Below, one piece after another: positions 26,941 through 39,800 of a stretch of 64,000 nucleotides of DNA; positions within the stretch are counted from its first letter, which is position 1, and each line of letters begins with the position of its first letter. The DNA is taken from NCBI RefSeq assembly GCF_026213295.1, contig NC_079427.1, positions 1,491,647 to 1,555,646 of the forward strand, in the 5' to 3' direction. The notes below the pieces were generated by a model. That model saw only the letters and a program-made list of their open reading frames with translations, made no database searches and was not told the DNA's origin. Source of the stretch: Gadus chalcogrammus (taxonomy: Eukaryota > Chordata > Actinopteri > Gadiformes > Gadidae). The position numbers and the translations under genes are program-made.

Positions 26941-27229
26941 GACGAGATAATCAGAAGCACAGTAAAGCAGCAGTATGCGTTGAACGAAGACCTGAGCAGC
27001 AAAGACATATGTTAGACTACTCTTTATAGAGCAGGTGTAGGCAGGTGATTGGTAGCTGGTGATTGGTGATTGGCGGCCAGCCGCGCGTGATTTGAGTCCT
27101 CCTGGTAGAACTACCAGCAAGCTTAACATTTTGTGTAGCAGCCTAGCAACCGCTGAAATAAACAATACAACCGCTTCCTCCTGCATCAGCCCCTGCTCGT
27201 GAACAACCCTTTACTGGGTGGGTACAAAT

Positions 27230-27600
27230 TATCAAAGCCATGCAAAACCATAACCAAGGTGAAAGTGGTATGTTGACACACACACACCTGCTTGCTGAGG
27301 GCAGAGCTTCCACTGTTCCATCGCATTAAAAGAACTCAGGACCTTAACGGCCTCATCCATGACTAAGTCAAGTGTCTTTCTGTGCAGGTCTAAATTGTGT
27401 ATTTGAATTTTCCTCATGTCGACAGCATGTGTTCAAAAAGGTACCACATTTCCATAGGGACAAACAGGATTCAAAGTCGATCAAGTTATGAAAGACATTT
27501 GCATGATCAACATCAGAAGCCTGCTTGATCTTTGGAGGCATGTGGAGACTTGAACAGTTTTGCCACAAGTCAAACATATGTTTGAGCACGATATTGACGT
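27230..27600 (-). pseudogene. Unrecognised ORF remnant between the LTR-like element and snrpa
   Basis: Two minus-strand frames (27589-27368 and 27417-27232) read as ordinary protein sequence (for example MFDLWQNCSSLHMPPKIKQA). They seem to be one ancestral frame split by a frameshift near 27400. No splice sites or family are recognised. A decayed transposon ORF is the likely source. Confidence 0.3.
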
Positions 27601-28054
27601 GCTGCTTTAAATATGTTTAGAACGGTAGAATAATAATAAATAATACATTTAATTTAGAGGCGCCTTTCAAGACACCCAAGGTCACCTTACATAGCATATA
27701 GAATAAGGCACCAAGACGTGAAGGCTGTTTAGGGAAATCAGAATCAGTATAGTATGGATGCATCTTAGTGTCCATTTGGATGTTGGGAAAGCACAGGACA
27801 GAATTCAAATGCATTACCCTATTAAATAAGAACTAATTAATAATAGGTTTCGGTAGCAGCCGCTTTCTTCTGTAGTGAACCCATTTACAATCCATTATTA
27901 TAGATCCAGAATCCATGTATCCATCCAATCCATATACTATCAAGTATTTCGTACTCAATGTGATCAATGTAGTCTGTAGCGCCATCTGCTGGAGAAGAGA
28001 CAACTTTTTTTAAACAAAATCACAAAAGACACGTCGATCTCAGATACAAAGGTT

Positions 28055-28060
28055 TTTATT
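28055..28060 (-). terminator. snrpa polyadenylation signal
   Basis: TTTATT on the plus strand is AATAAA in the snrpa sense, about 370 bases past the stop codon, which gives a short 3' UTR. Confidence 0.6.
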
Positions 28061-28432
28061 TAAAAACAAAAGCTCCAGGTTCAATGTCCGGTAAACCAGA
28101 CTCTGGGTGCAATGCTTCATGACAAACAAGTTAAAAAGGAATGAGCACAAAGTTGCCTGAACGCTACGTATAAAAGAAAAGAAAATAATTTGGGCGTTTG
28201 TTAATTGTGAAAACAGACTCATGTTTTACCGTCTGATGAGCCGATGCCAACGTAATCAAGCACGGTGCGAAGACGTCTGCAGCGATTTCATGGCAACTTG
28301 ATGCAATCAATACTTACGCTGAACAGCCAAGACTTGTGGAAGAGTTATTTGGGGTCTAACCCAACGCTGAGTTACAGGCCGAGGTTCGACCCCCCAGTGG
28401 GGTCCCGGCCCAGTGTCTGTGTGCGGGGCGGA

Positions 28433-30978
<2,546 letters not shown>

Positions 30979-31231
30979 CCTGTCCTCCTAAATAAGATGT
31001 TTCAAACAGACAAGATACACCTCAGAACCGGTTCATCACAGAGCGGTTTGGTGGAGCTGGGTCAGCGTGTTAGCATCTGAGCTACCACCAGGCTATTAGT
31101 TAGCCTCGCTTCTCCTTCTATTTGCTACCTATTGTTAATGGTATTCTGTTAAAACACGTCGAACATGTGCGGAGGAATCCTAAGAAAACTTATTTGACAA
31201 CTTAGCTTCAAATTAAAATAGAATACTTACG

Positions 31232-31677
31232 TTTTTGAAACTAACCGCGTCAACGAAAACCCACAGAGGCTACGATGAATGAAACGACACACTTCACCTC
31301 AAATCTCACTCTGAACTCTCGCGTAAATACATATACAACGAGACTTTGATTGGTACGTTCCAAGTCCCGTTTCGAGTTCCCATTGGTCGAGCAGGATGCT
31401 GCTAAATATGGTTATAACTACAGCGCCGGTTTGTTTCGTACAGTAAAGAAGAGTGAACTAATGTACTTATTTTGTATAATGACGTTGACAGGGAGTTAGG
31501 TCGCCATTGGGACATGATGTGACAGACTGACTGGAATAAAGCTGAATATCCATGCGGATTTAACACTTATAAACTCCTGGTTGGTAAGTTTTAGCCATTT
31601 AAGCTAATCACACACCCTCCATGGCTAAACAAGTCAATGCAGTTATTGGCTCAGGCTCATCTGAATAGTACAGCAAC
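31232..31677. promoter_or_regulatory. Probable bidirectional promoter of snrpa and actmap
   Basis: This is the interval between the snrpa 5' UTR exon (donor GTAAGT on the minus strand at 31230) and the actmap start codon. Two ATTGG motifs, which are inverted CCAAT boxes, lie at 31349-31353 and 31382-31386. No TATA box stands out. Head-to-head pairing of SNRPA with ACTMAP also occurs in human. Transcription start sites are inferred only. Confidence 0.55.
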
Positions 31678-34351
31678 ATGTACACTTTAGTCACTTCAGA
31701 GGAGCCCCAGGAATCACTAAACACTTCGATGGAAGTGCCCATGCCACCACCTCCACCTCCACCACCACCACCCCCACCCCCAGCTCCCAAAGAACCACAG
31801 CCCACCCAGAAGAAGCTGTACCAGGCCATAGCAGAAGGCAGACGGCCAGTGGAGGGCGACCACGCCGAAGCCCGCCTGCTTCTCACCCAGAGGGAGAGCA
31901 GGTCAGAAGGGGGTGGATCTCCAACAAATTAACGGTTCACGGTCCAACGTATAGAGATGCTAACATCGTTGTGCTTCCCTGGTCCAGTTTTAGGAAAGAT
32001 CTCCAGTGGATCTTATTCAACAAGTACGTGCCGTCGCTCATCCAGGATGGCCCACAGTAAGTGAAAGATGTCCCGGTGATGAGCTGTTGACCACAGCGGT
32101 CTCTCGCTGTGTCGGTGGTTCTCCGCGGTGCGGTTCTAACCTTCGCCCCTGGCGCTCAGGTGCGGTCTGGTGGCCTTGTGGATGGCAGCCGACCTGCGTC
32201 AGCCCGCGCGCCCGGTCGCTATGGAGATCATCGTCGAGACGGCGCTGAAAAGGGGGTACACCGCCCAGGGGGAAATGTTCTCAGGTAAGTGTCCGGTCCC
32301 GCCCCCCAATGTATATGAAGCTGGCGATTACATTCACATTCAGGACATTCAGCAGACGCTTTTATACAAAGCGACTTACAATAAGTACATTTGTCAGAAG
32401 AAAGAGAAACAACAAGATATCTCTGTCGGTACAGCAAGGATGTTCGTAGAACCAAGTGGGTTAACCCGTTCCCTGTATTCAACAGAGATAACTAGGATAA
32501 GACGCTAAACAATGCTTAGTGCCAGGACCTACAACATACAATAAGTGCGTACATTTTGTCCCAGGACGTACAACATACAATAAGTGCGTACATTAAGTGC
32601 CAGCTGAATGTATGTGAAGGTGCTGATGTCACGGGGGCTGAACCTTGACCTCTTGACCTCATCCCCAGCCCGGGACATGGCCCTGCTGGCGGGGGAGGTG
32701 TGTGGCTGTCGGGCCGACCTCCTGACCGGAGGGATGGGCGGGGCCAACGCCGCGGCCATCGTGGCTCACCTGCGCGCTGGGAAGCCGGTCCTCATCCCGT
32801 ATCCTTCGTACACAAACACAACAACAAACACAACATTCACACCAACAAACACAACATTCACACCAACAAACACAACAACAAACACAACAACAAACACAAC
32901 AACAAACACAACAACAAACACAACAACAAACACACCAACAAACACAACAACAAACACAACATTCACACCAACAAACACAACAACAAACACAACAACAAAC
33001 ACACCAACAAACACAACAACATTCACAACAACAAACACAACAACATTCACAACAACAAACACAACAACATTCACAACAACGAGTGAGCGTTCCTGAAGGA
33101 ATGAACGTGTGGACGGATGGTGTAGATGGTGTAGAGAGGCTAGGGCGAACAAATCCAAAAAGGATCCCGGTTCGATCCCACCATGCCCGCACACTACCCG
33201 TATTAGCTTCTCCCTGTTCGCTCCGTAACGACCAGAATCTGATTTCCCTGTTGGACATCATGGATTTGACTGAGGTGTTCAGGATGTGTTAAAAAGAGGG
33301 GGGTTGCGCACATCCAAAGGTAATCCGCAGGGGCTAGACAACAGTACGGAATATAAGAGAAAGGAGGGTCTGCTGCACTGATTAAAGGCTCCAGAAGCGG
33401 ATCCATCAACAGGCAACGTTTCGATCGCTGGGGATCTTCACCAGGCATTGAGAACACTGGGTGAGACGGCTGTGTTCAGGGGGGGACCCGGTGGTAGCCA
33501 TGTTGTTTCCCTCTGATGTATGTCAGCTGGGTCGGTGGAAGGGGACTCCTTGACCGTGTGCACTACAGATACGATGAGGACTTCAACCACGAGCCGTGCC
33601 AACGCGGTGGGCACAGAGCGCACTGGGCAGTGGCCTCCGGTAGGTGAACACAGAGCGCACTGGGCAGTGGCCTCCGGTAGGTGAACACAGAGGGGACAGG
33701 CGGTCGCACAGCGGGGCTGACCCTCGTGTTGTCCTGGAGGCGCTAAGCCGTTTAGACCGAGAGCCCAATCCAAGCAGACCTTATTCCAGAAAGGTGCACA
33801 TTGCATCTTATATCTTACAAAGTTTAGGTACACATTTGTGACTAAATATAAAATATAAGGCCCGTGAAGCCCTTTGAGACCGCACCTGTGATTAAGAGCC
33901 ATACAAGTACAATTGAATTGTAATTGACTGATAATGGTTGCCGGTAGTTACAGTATGTTTAGTTATTGGTTTAAAATGCGAGGGCTGCCATCACTGTAGC
34001 CAACACCAGCCCCCTCCTCCAGGCGTCCTCCTGGGGGTCCACAGCGTGTGCAGAGACCACGCCCAGCCGGACCCCTCCCTGCCCTGGCTCCACCTGGCCG
34101 GCGGCCCCGGGGCCCCCCACCCCCCCACGGAGGCCCCCCCCAGAGAGGTCTACATCCTGGCCAAGCAGGGCAAGAGCCTGCGCTACCAGCTGTGGCGTCT
34201 GGAGACGGTGGCGGAGAGCAACGGCCAGCTGAGGGAGATGGACCCCAAGAGGAGCGGGGACGGGGCGCGCTACGTGGTCCCCGAGGGCGGGGTGGGGGAC
34301 GGGCTGGCAGGCCAGGTGGTGCTGCTCCACCCAGGGACCCTGGCGCCGTGA
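31678..34351 (+). CDS. actmap: Actin maturation protease (C19orf54 orthologue), complete, 6 exons
   Basis: ACTMAP removes the acetylated N-terminal residue from immature actin. It is a cysteine peptidase-like protein with a Pro-rich N-terminus. Exons: 31678-31901, 31988-32056, 32160-32284, 32669-32798, 33569-33639, 34023-34351 (TGA). Phases agree and give 315 aa (human 351). A stop TAG at 31666-31668 in the same frame supports the start. Residues 19-35 are mostly proline. The catalytic-type Cys lies in GPQCGLVALWM (Cys99, codon just after the exon 2/3 junction). A His lies in GHRAHW (His198/His201), after the conserved block YDEDFNHEPCQR. The C-terminal half carries YILAKQGKS and YVVPEGG. Intron 4 holds a 9-nt tandem repeat. 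The exon 5 donor is duplicated. A plus-strand AATAAA lies at about 34834. It is head-to-head with snrpa, as in human. Confidence 0.95.
32325..32610 (+). repeat. Dispersed repeat family B (representative copy)
   Basis: The consensus contains CAGCAGACGCTTTTATCCAA and AGCGACTTACAATAAGTACA and GGTACAGTAAGGATGTTC. Other copies: 9836-9956 (-), 37515-37735, 41130-41275, 43583-43722, 55565-55825 (all +) and 60255-60435 (-). The GTCGCTTTGGATAAAAGCGT end is shared with one SINE tail type. Confidence 0.75.
32812..33080. repeat. 9-nt tandem repeat (ACAACAAAC) in actmap intron 4
   Basis: The array contains ACAACAAAC with ATTCACACC variants. It starts about 15 bases after the exon 4 donor. It is open in several frames on both strands, a composition effect. 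Confidence 0.92.
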
Positions 34352-34479
34352 GCAGGTGCCCCCCCCGCCCGGGGGACGCGTGCGGACCGGACGGCCGGTG
34401 GGCCGATGCGGCCGGGTGGGATTCTGGCGGGACGCGTGCAGCGTAGCGCGGTGGAACCACTGAGGTCACGGGTCCAGAG

Positions 34480-34680
34480 GCTTATGGGCCCAGACCAGTG
34501 ACCTCACTGGGGTTACTGGTGCTGGGGCTCGTGGGCCCAGACCAGTGACCTCACTGGGGTTACTGGTGCAGGGGCTCGTGGGCCCAGACCAGTGACCTCA
34601 CTGGGGTTACTGGTGCAGGGGCTCGTGGGCCCAGACCAGTGACCTCACTGGGGTTACTGGTGCAGGGGCTCGTGGGCGCA
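34480..34680. repeat. 47-bp tandem repeat in the actmap 3' UTR
   Basis: About four copies of a unit containing CCCAGACCAGTGACCTCACT and GGGGTTACTGGTGCAGGGGC. Confidence 0.9.
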
Positions 34681-34830
34681 GACCCAACAGGGTCTCCCCG
34701 TTCCTGGGCTCTGATGTTAAATGACGACGGTTCCAATCTCTGCCAATTTGTTTGCTCTGAAAAAGGGTCAAGAGATGTTATTTTCTTTAACTCTTGCAGG
34801 GGTATGAATGCAATACTGTGATTACATTGG

Positions 34831-34840
34831 GAGAATAAAT
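34831..34840 (+). terminator. actmap polyadenylation signal
   Basis: An AATAAA in the sequence gagaataaatgg lies about 480 bases past the actmap stop codon, after a 47-bp tandem repeat in the 3' UTR. Confidence 0.55.
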
Positions 34841-34949
34841 GGTTGATAACAAAACGATTCATTTATTTTTGTATAAAGGTTTTGGCTGAATGATTGAACT
34901 ATCACGGAATATATGGTAGATTCACAATAAATGGGGAGGAGACACATCT

Positions 34950-36842
34950 TTTAAGTTCCAGTTTATTTCAGTCTATACAAAGCAGAGACCTAATCAATTC
35001 ACAATTATGTATATTTTGTCCCCTTAGAAGTCACTGCCTTAAAAAAATACAGCGCGTAGGTAATGGATACACAAAGTTAAGACCTCAACCCCTGAAGCCC
35101 CGCCCACTTTTCCCCACACTCACTGTCTGAAAACCCGGTCGTCTGTTAGTCGTAAATCACAAAAATAAACCGCAAGTGGAGAGGAAAGATAATACTTTGT
35201 AAACATTCAACGTTTCCCGGTCTTCAGTGTGTGCTTGGTGGGGAGTTCCCAGAGAAATAGGATTCCTCCCAGTATGCCAGTACTCCCATTGTGTTGTCTG
35301 GAGCCCTTTGTGTCGGGTACCGCCTTGCACATATCTTTACAAAGCAGAAGAACACCTGGACACAGTGCCTCAAGACACGTCCAGGGTCAGTCTTTAGGAA
35401 GACTCGGAGAGAATGTTCCCACACACATTCCGATCAAGGAATATCACGCCCCTTAAAGATTCCCAATAGAGCCATCGATGTCGTTATTTTACAAGATTAT
35501 ATCACGTTTGGGCCATCTCTTGTAAACCATCATCTTTTCACAGACTATACAAATTAAAAAACCTTTGCATATCGAGTCAGGTTTGTAGCTGTGTTGACTC
35601 CTTATATTTTACACCATCGCCAAGACACAAAATGTATTTTCCAGTTAGAATTGTAGGCGAAATGCCCCGTAAAGCCACTAAACATTTGAATCTGATTGTT
35701 CCAGTTTACCACTTCATTACAGCTCATCAGTTCTTAGCAAATCCAATATCAATTAAACCAAGTTGAAAATCTGCAAACCTATCTCCCGATCAGCTGATTA
35801 ATGTATGTGTAATTACGTATTACAATACAGTAAAGGCAGCGCTTGCTTTGTTCAATGGCTTAGTAAAGATCCATAGTGCAATTTACTCAAGAATGCTAAA
35901 GCTGTACACCATACCACGAATTATGTAAAAAAAAAAACAGTCCAGATATCATCTTTGCATTAGCCATAAAACAACAGTTACAACACTTTTAGTATGGTTA
36001 GCTTTGGAAGTCAATACTTGTTTTGTACTTGGATTTTATTACCTGGAGATAAACGCATGGAAATATATTGGAATGGTCAAAATGATTAGGCACACATATT
36101 TCCAACCGGGTAAGACAATATAAAGGCAAATACTTAAATAATAGTGTATTTACAGAATATGCACTGGTTTACTTGACTGATTGTTTACCAGTGTTTTAGT
36201 GTCGCTTATACAAAAAGGTCTAAAAAAAAAAGACAGAAGTGGCCCATGTCAAAAACAAAGCTGATCTCCATGAAGGCCACGGTCAAAAAAACAACACGAC
36301 TCGATGAAGTCCATTTTCCCTACATGTCATCCGCACAGTTGGCCACCAGAGGGCGCCGCGGCCGAGGAGTCTCGAGTCAAATGTTTGCAAAACAAAACGG
36401 CGTTCAGTTCAGAACGTCAATAGTGACTGGAAGCAGAAACAGCTCCTCCACTCCTTCTCCCCCATCTGGTGGACGTCTTACAATGCCACAAGACGTCACA
36501 CCCCTTCCTCCGGTAACAGACACATGTCTGGGCGTAGATGGTGGGCTTCGTGGGGGTCCCCCCCCCCCCCCCCCAGTGCTGACCGGAATGAGAAAAAACA
36601 GGTGCCCCCAACCACGTGAGCCTCGTGGTGTCTAAATCCCAAAACACGGATCTGATCCCAAATGGCCTGTCTCTCTATCTTCATCCCGGCCTCGTTCTTC
36701 ACGCCCCCTCTCTGACCTCGTTTCCACGGGAACGAGAGAACCCCCCTCCCCAGCCTTTGGCGTGCGACCTCCTCCCGGTGACACCAGTAGCGCGGGGCCT
36801 CCCCCTGATAAGACCCCCACTCCCCTGGCCCCCCCCCCCCCC
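34950..36842 (-). other. Probable itpkc 3' UTR
   Basis: This 1.9-kb AT-rich, largely repeat-free stretch follows the itpkc stop codon. A minus-strand AATAAA occurs at about 34967-34962, which would put the itpkc and actmap 3' ends only about 100 bases apart, converging. I see no other gene here. Confidence 0.5.
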
Positions 36843-39800
36843 TCAGGGCGAGGGGGACATCACGCTGCTGAAGACGTCGATCAGGTTGTCCATGCCCCAG
36901 AGGTAGCCGTCCTCCCGGTTGCCCTCCGCCCAGGGGGTGCGGTGGTCCAGGGTCTGGGGGCTCGGCAGCGGCGCCGTCTTCCCGAAGTCGATCATCCAGA
37001 CGCGCGCATTCCCCGTCGCGTCGTGGACGAACAGCAGCGAGCTGCCCACCACCTGGGGGAGACGAGGGGGAGGCGGGGGAGACGGGGGAGTCAGAAGGCT
37101 GTTGTTGGGATCGGATGAACAAGCCTCGGTTATATGTTGGGCTGGGCAAGTTAACGCGTTAATTAGCGCGTTAAACCCAATCTTATTTTACCGCGATTAA
37201 CACAAATTCACGCATTTTGGTGTTTAGTTCCACTTACTTTACATTCAATTCCACTTACAATCGCAGTAAGTGACAGCCTGTTAACAATTCCCAAATCTGT
37301 GGTTTTCCTATTCAAATTCAACCCACACTGAGTGAGTCAATACAACTCTAGATCACTTGTTCTAGTTTTTGCTTATTAAGTACGTTTGGTATGAATGATA
37401 AAGTGTCCTCCCATTTGATAATCTCATTTAACTTCAATCGGAGTGGATTTAAAACGTAATTTTAAAAGTGTGATTAATCGCGATTAAAACTTTGAATCAG
37501 CCCTGATTGTATGTTGACACTTTACATTTACATTCAGCAGACGCTTTTATCCAAAGCGACGTACGAGAAGGACATTTGTCAGAAGAAGAGAAACAACAAT
37601 ATATCTCCGTCGGTACAGTAAGGAAGTTCATAGAACCAAGTGCCAAGCACTAACCATCACTAGGTTAACCCATTCCCCGTATACAACAAAGATAGCGAGG
37701 ATAACACGCTAGAAGATGCTAGGTACTATTTTTAAATGCTTCAATCGAAATAACCAGTAGCTGATCGTACTCATCGTGGTGAGTGTGATTGACGGGTACA
37801 GCCTGTTTGTGGTTAACACGGTGCGGTAATCACAGGTGGATCCATAGCGATGAGGAGATAGGAACGCTATGAGAACCCATTTGGCTGAGAGGGGATGGGC
37901 ACACTGGAGCCCATCCCTCTGTCGGTTTATGTGTTCTCATCTTTGAAACTATGCTCTGCAATTACATAATCAGCAACTTCTGTGTAAGGACACATTACAC
38001 AACCACCGTGGGAGTGCAGGGTACTGTAAATAACAGACTTATTTTTAACCGTTTCATCTCCATGTTGTTCTTCGGCGGTGCTTTTGTCCCTAAAGGATCC
38101 TTTGAGGGAGTACACTTTATGCGTTGGAAGGTTTGATGGATGCATGGATCCATGTTTCAGGAGACCAGGGTAATGTGAAGTGTTGTAGGGAGGTGGTTCA
38201 CCTCGTGCGTCCTGAAGAACTCGGACGTCTCCAGCACCGAGCGGAGCTCCTTCAGCCTCTGCAGGTAGAGCTCCTGGAAGCGGAGGATAAGATGGGCCAC
38301 AGAGATGGTGAATGGACTGCATTTATTCAGCGCTTTTCTAACCAGTGGCCACTCGAAGTGCTTCACAATATTGTCTAACATTCTCCCATACCTCCTCAGC
38401 CACATGCCGGCCCAGAAACCAAGCTTTAACCGGATTAATTCCCTTAAAAGTTTACTTTAACTGGAAAAAAAATGCTTACGTTTCAGTTTCACCTCGGTGA
38501 CTATCACACCCAAACGTACCACAGTGGCTCATCGGCTCTCGGCCGCCTCCCCCTTTCTTACATAAGCAAATTACAGATTGTAGAAATCAGGTTGCTCAAC
38601 ATCTCCCACATACCAGGATCTGAATGTTTCCGTCCACAAAGTCCTCCAGGGCCTGCTTCACCTTCTGCAGGTGTCTGGTGGTCTTAAAGCTGGTGTTACA
38701 GGTCCCATCCGCCTTCTGTTCAGAACACAAGCAGAGCAACACACACGTCAACACACCAGCCAGAACAACGCACACATCAACACACCAGCCAGGACAACAC
38801 ACACGTCAACACACCAGCCAGAGCAACGCACACATCAACACACCAGCCAGGACAACGCACACAACAACACACCAGCCAGGACAACACACACATCAACACA
38901 CCAGCCAGAGCAACACACACGTCAACACACCAGCCAGGACAACACACACGTCAACACACCGGCCAGAGCAACGCACACATCAACACACCAGCCGGGACAA
39001 CGCACACGTCAACACACCAGCCAGAACAACACGCACGTCGACACACCAGCCGGGACAACACACACGTCAACACACCAGCCAGAACAACACGCACGTCAAC
39101 ACACCAGCCGGGACAACACACACATGAACACACCAGCCAGGACAACACACACGTCAACACACCAGCCGGGACAACGCACACGTCAACACACCAGCCGGGA
39201 CAACACACACATCAATACACCAGCCGGGACAACACACACGTCAACACACCAGCCAGGACAACACACATGTCAACACACCAGCCAGACCAACGCACACCTC
39301 AACAAACCAGCCGGGACAACGCACACGTCAACACACCAGCCAGACCAACGCACACGTCAACCCACCCCCCCTGAGCTCCGCCGCCAACCGTACAACACAA
39401 GTATTTGTAATTCATGAGCTGTCGTCTGATTCATTCCTTTTTGTACGAGGAAAGAATTTCGAACGCTCTTTGTTTATGCAGACGACTCAAGAGAACTGCC
39501 AAGTTCAGTTCGGTCAGCGCAGGCGCTTCCTGTGTCGAACCGCGGATAAATATTTACACTCTCCCATCGGGAAACCTCGGGAACTGTTTGTCCCATCTGG
39601 CGAACGCCAACGCGGAGACCTCCGCCGCCGGCCCCTGACCTTTATGCCTTCGATCCGGAAGCCCAGCGTGGTGGTGGAGCTGATGGTCTCCCTCCACTGC
39701 ATGTAGCGGGGCTTGGTGACCCCCTGCTGGGCCCTCTCCTGCTCCGTGGGGGCCCCGGGGTCGATCTCCACCATCTTCTCGTACATGTCCTTCCTCAGGC

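Larger units (their letters stand above)
21395..27133 (-). mobile_element. Degenerate LTR-retrotransposon-like element with internal duplications
   Basis: A near-identical segment of about 160 bp occurs in the same orientation at 21607-21768 and 26973-27131. Read on the minus strand it begins TGTTAAGCTTGCTGG and contains TATAAA, as an LTR U3 would. A gag-like open frame lies just downstream of the 27131 copy in that orientation. A second segment of about 160 bp is repeated at 21395-21558 and 21762-21926, with a weaker third copy near 21965-22010. The interior has no recognisable reverse transcriptase or integrase, but holds palindrome arrays, a duplication of about 1 kb and 17-18 bp tandem repeats. 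A non-autonomous or decayed element is the likely reading; family not assigned. Confidence 0.5.

Noticed and set aside
32608..33261. Asn-Thr rich (plus) and Cys-Val rich (minus) frames
   Set aside because: The first part overlaps genuine actmap exon 4; the remainder is the ACAACAAAC repeat on both strands.
33300..33470. Possible exon near CAACGTTTCGATCGC in actmap intron 4
   Set aside because: The sequence resembles a widespread dispersed repeat end and adds no in-phase exon to actmap.
38671..39417. 248-codon Thr/His/Gln-rich frame
   Set aside because: Minisatellite translation inside itpkc intron 4.
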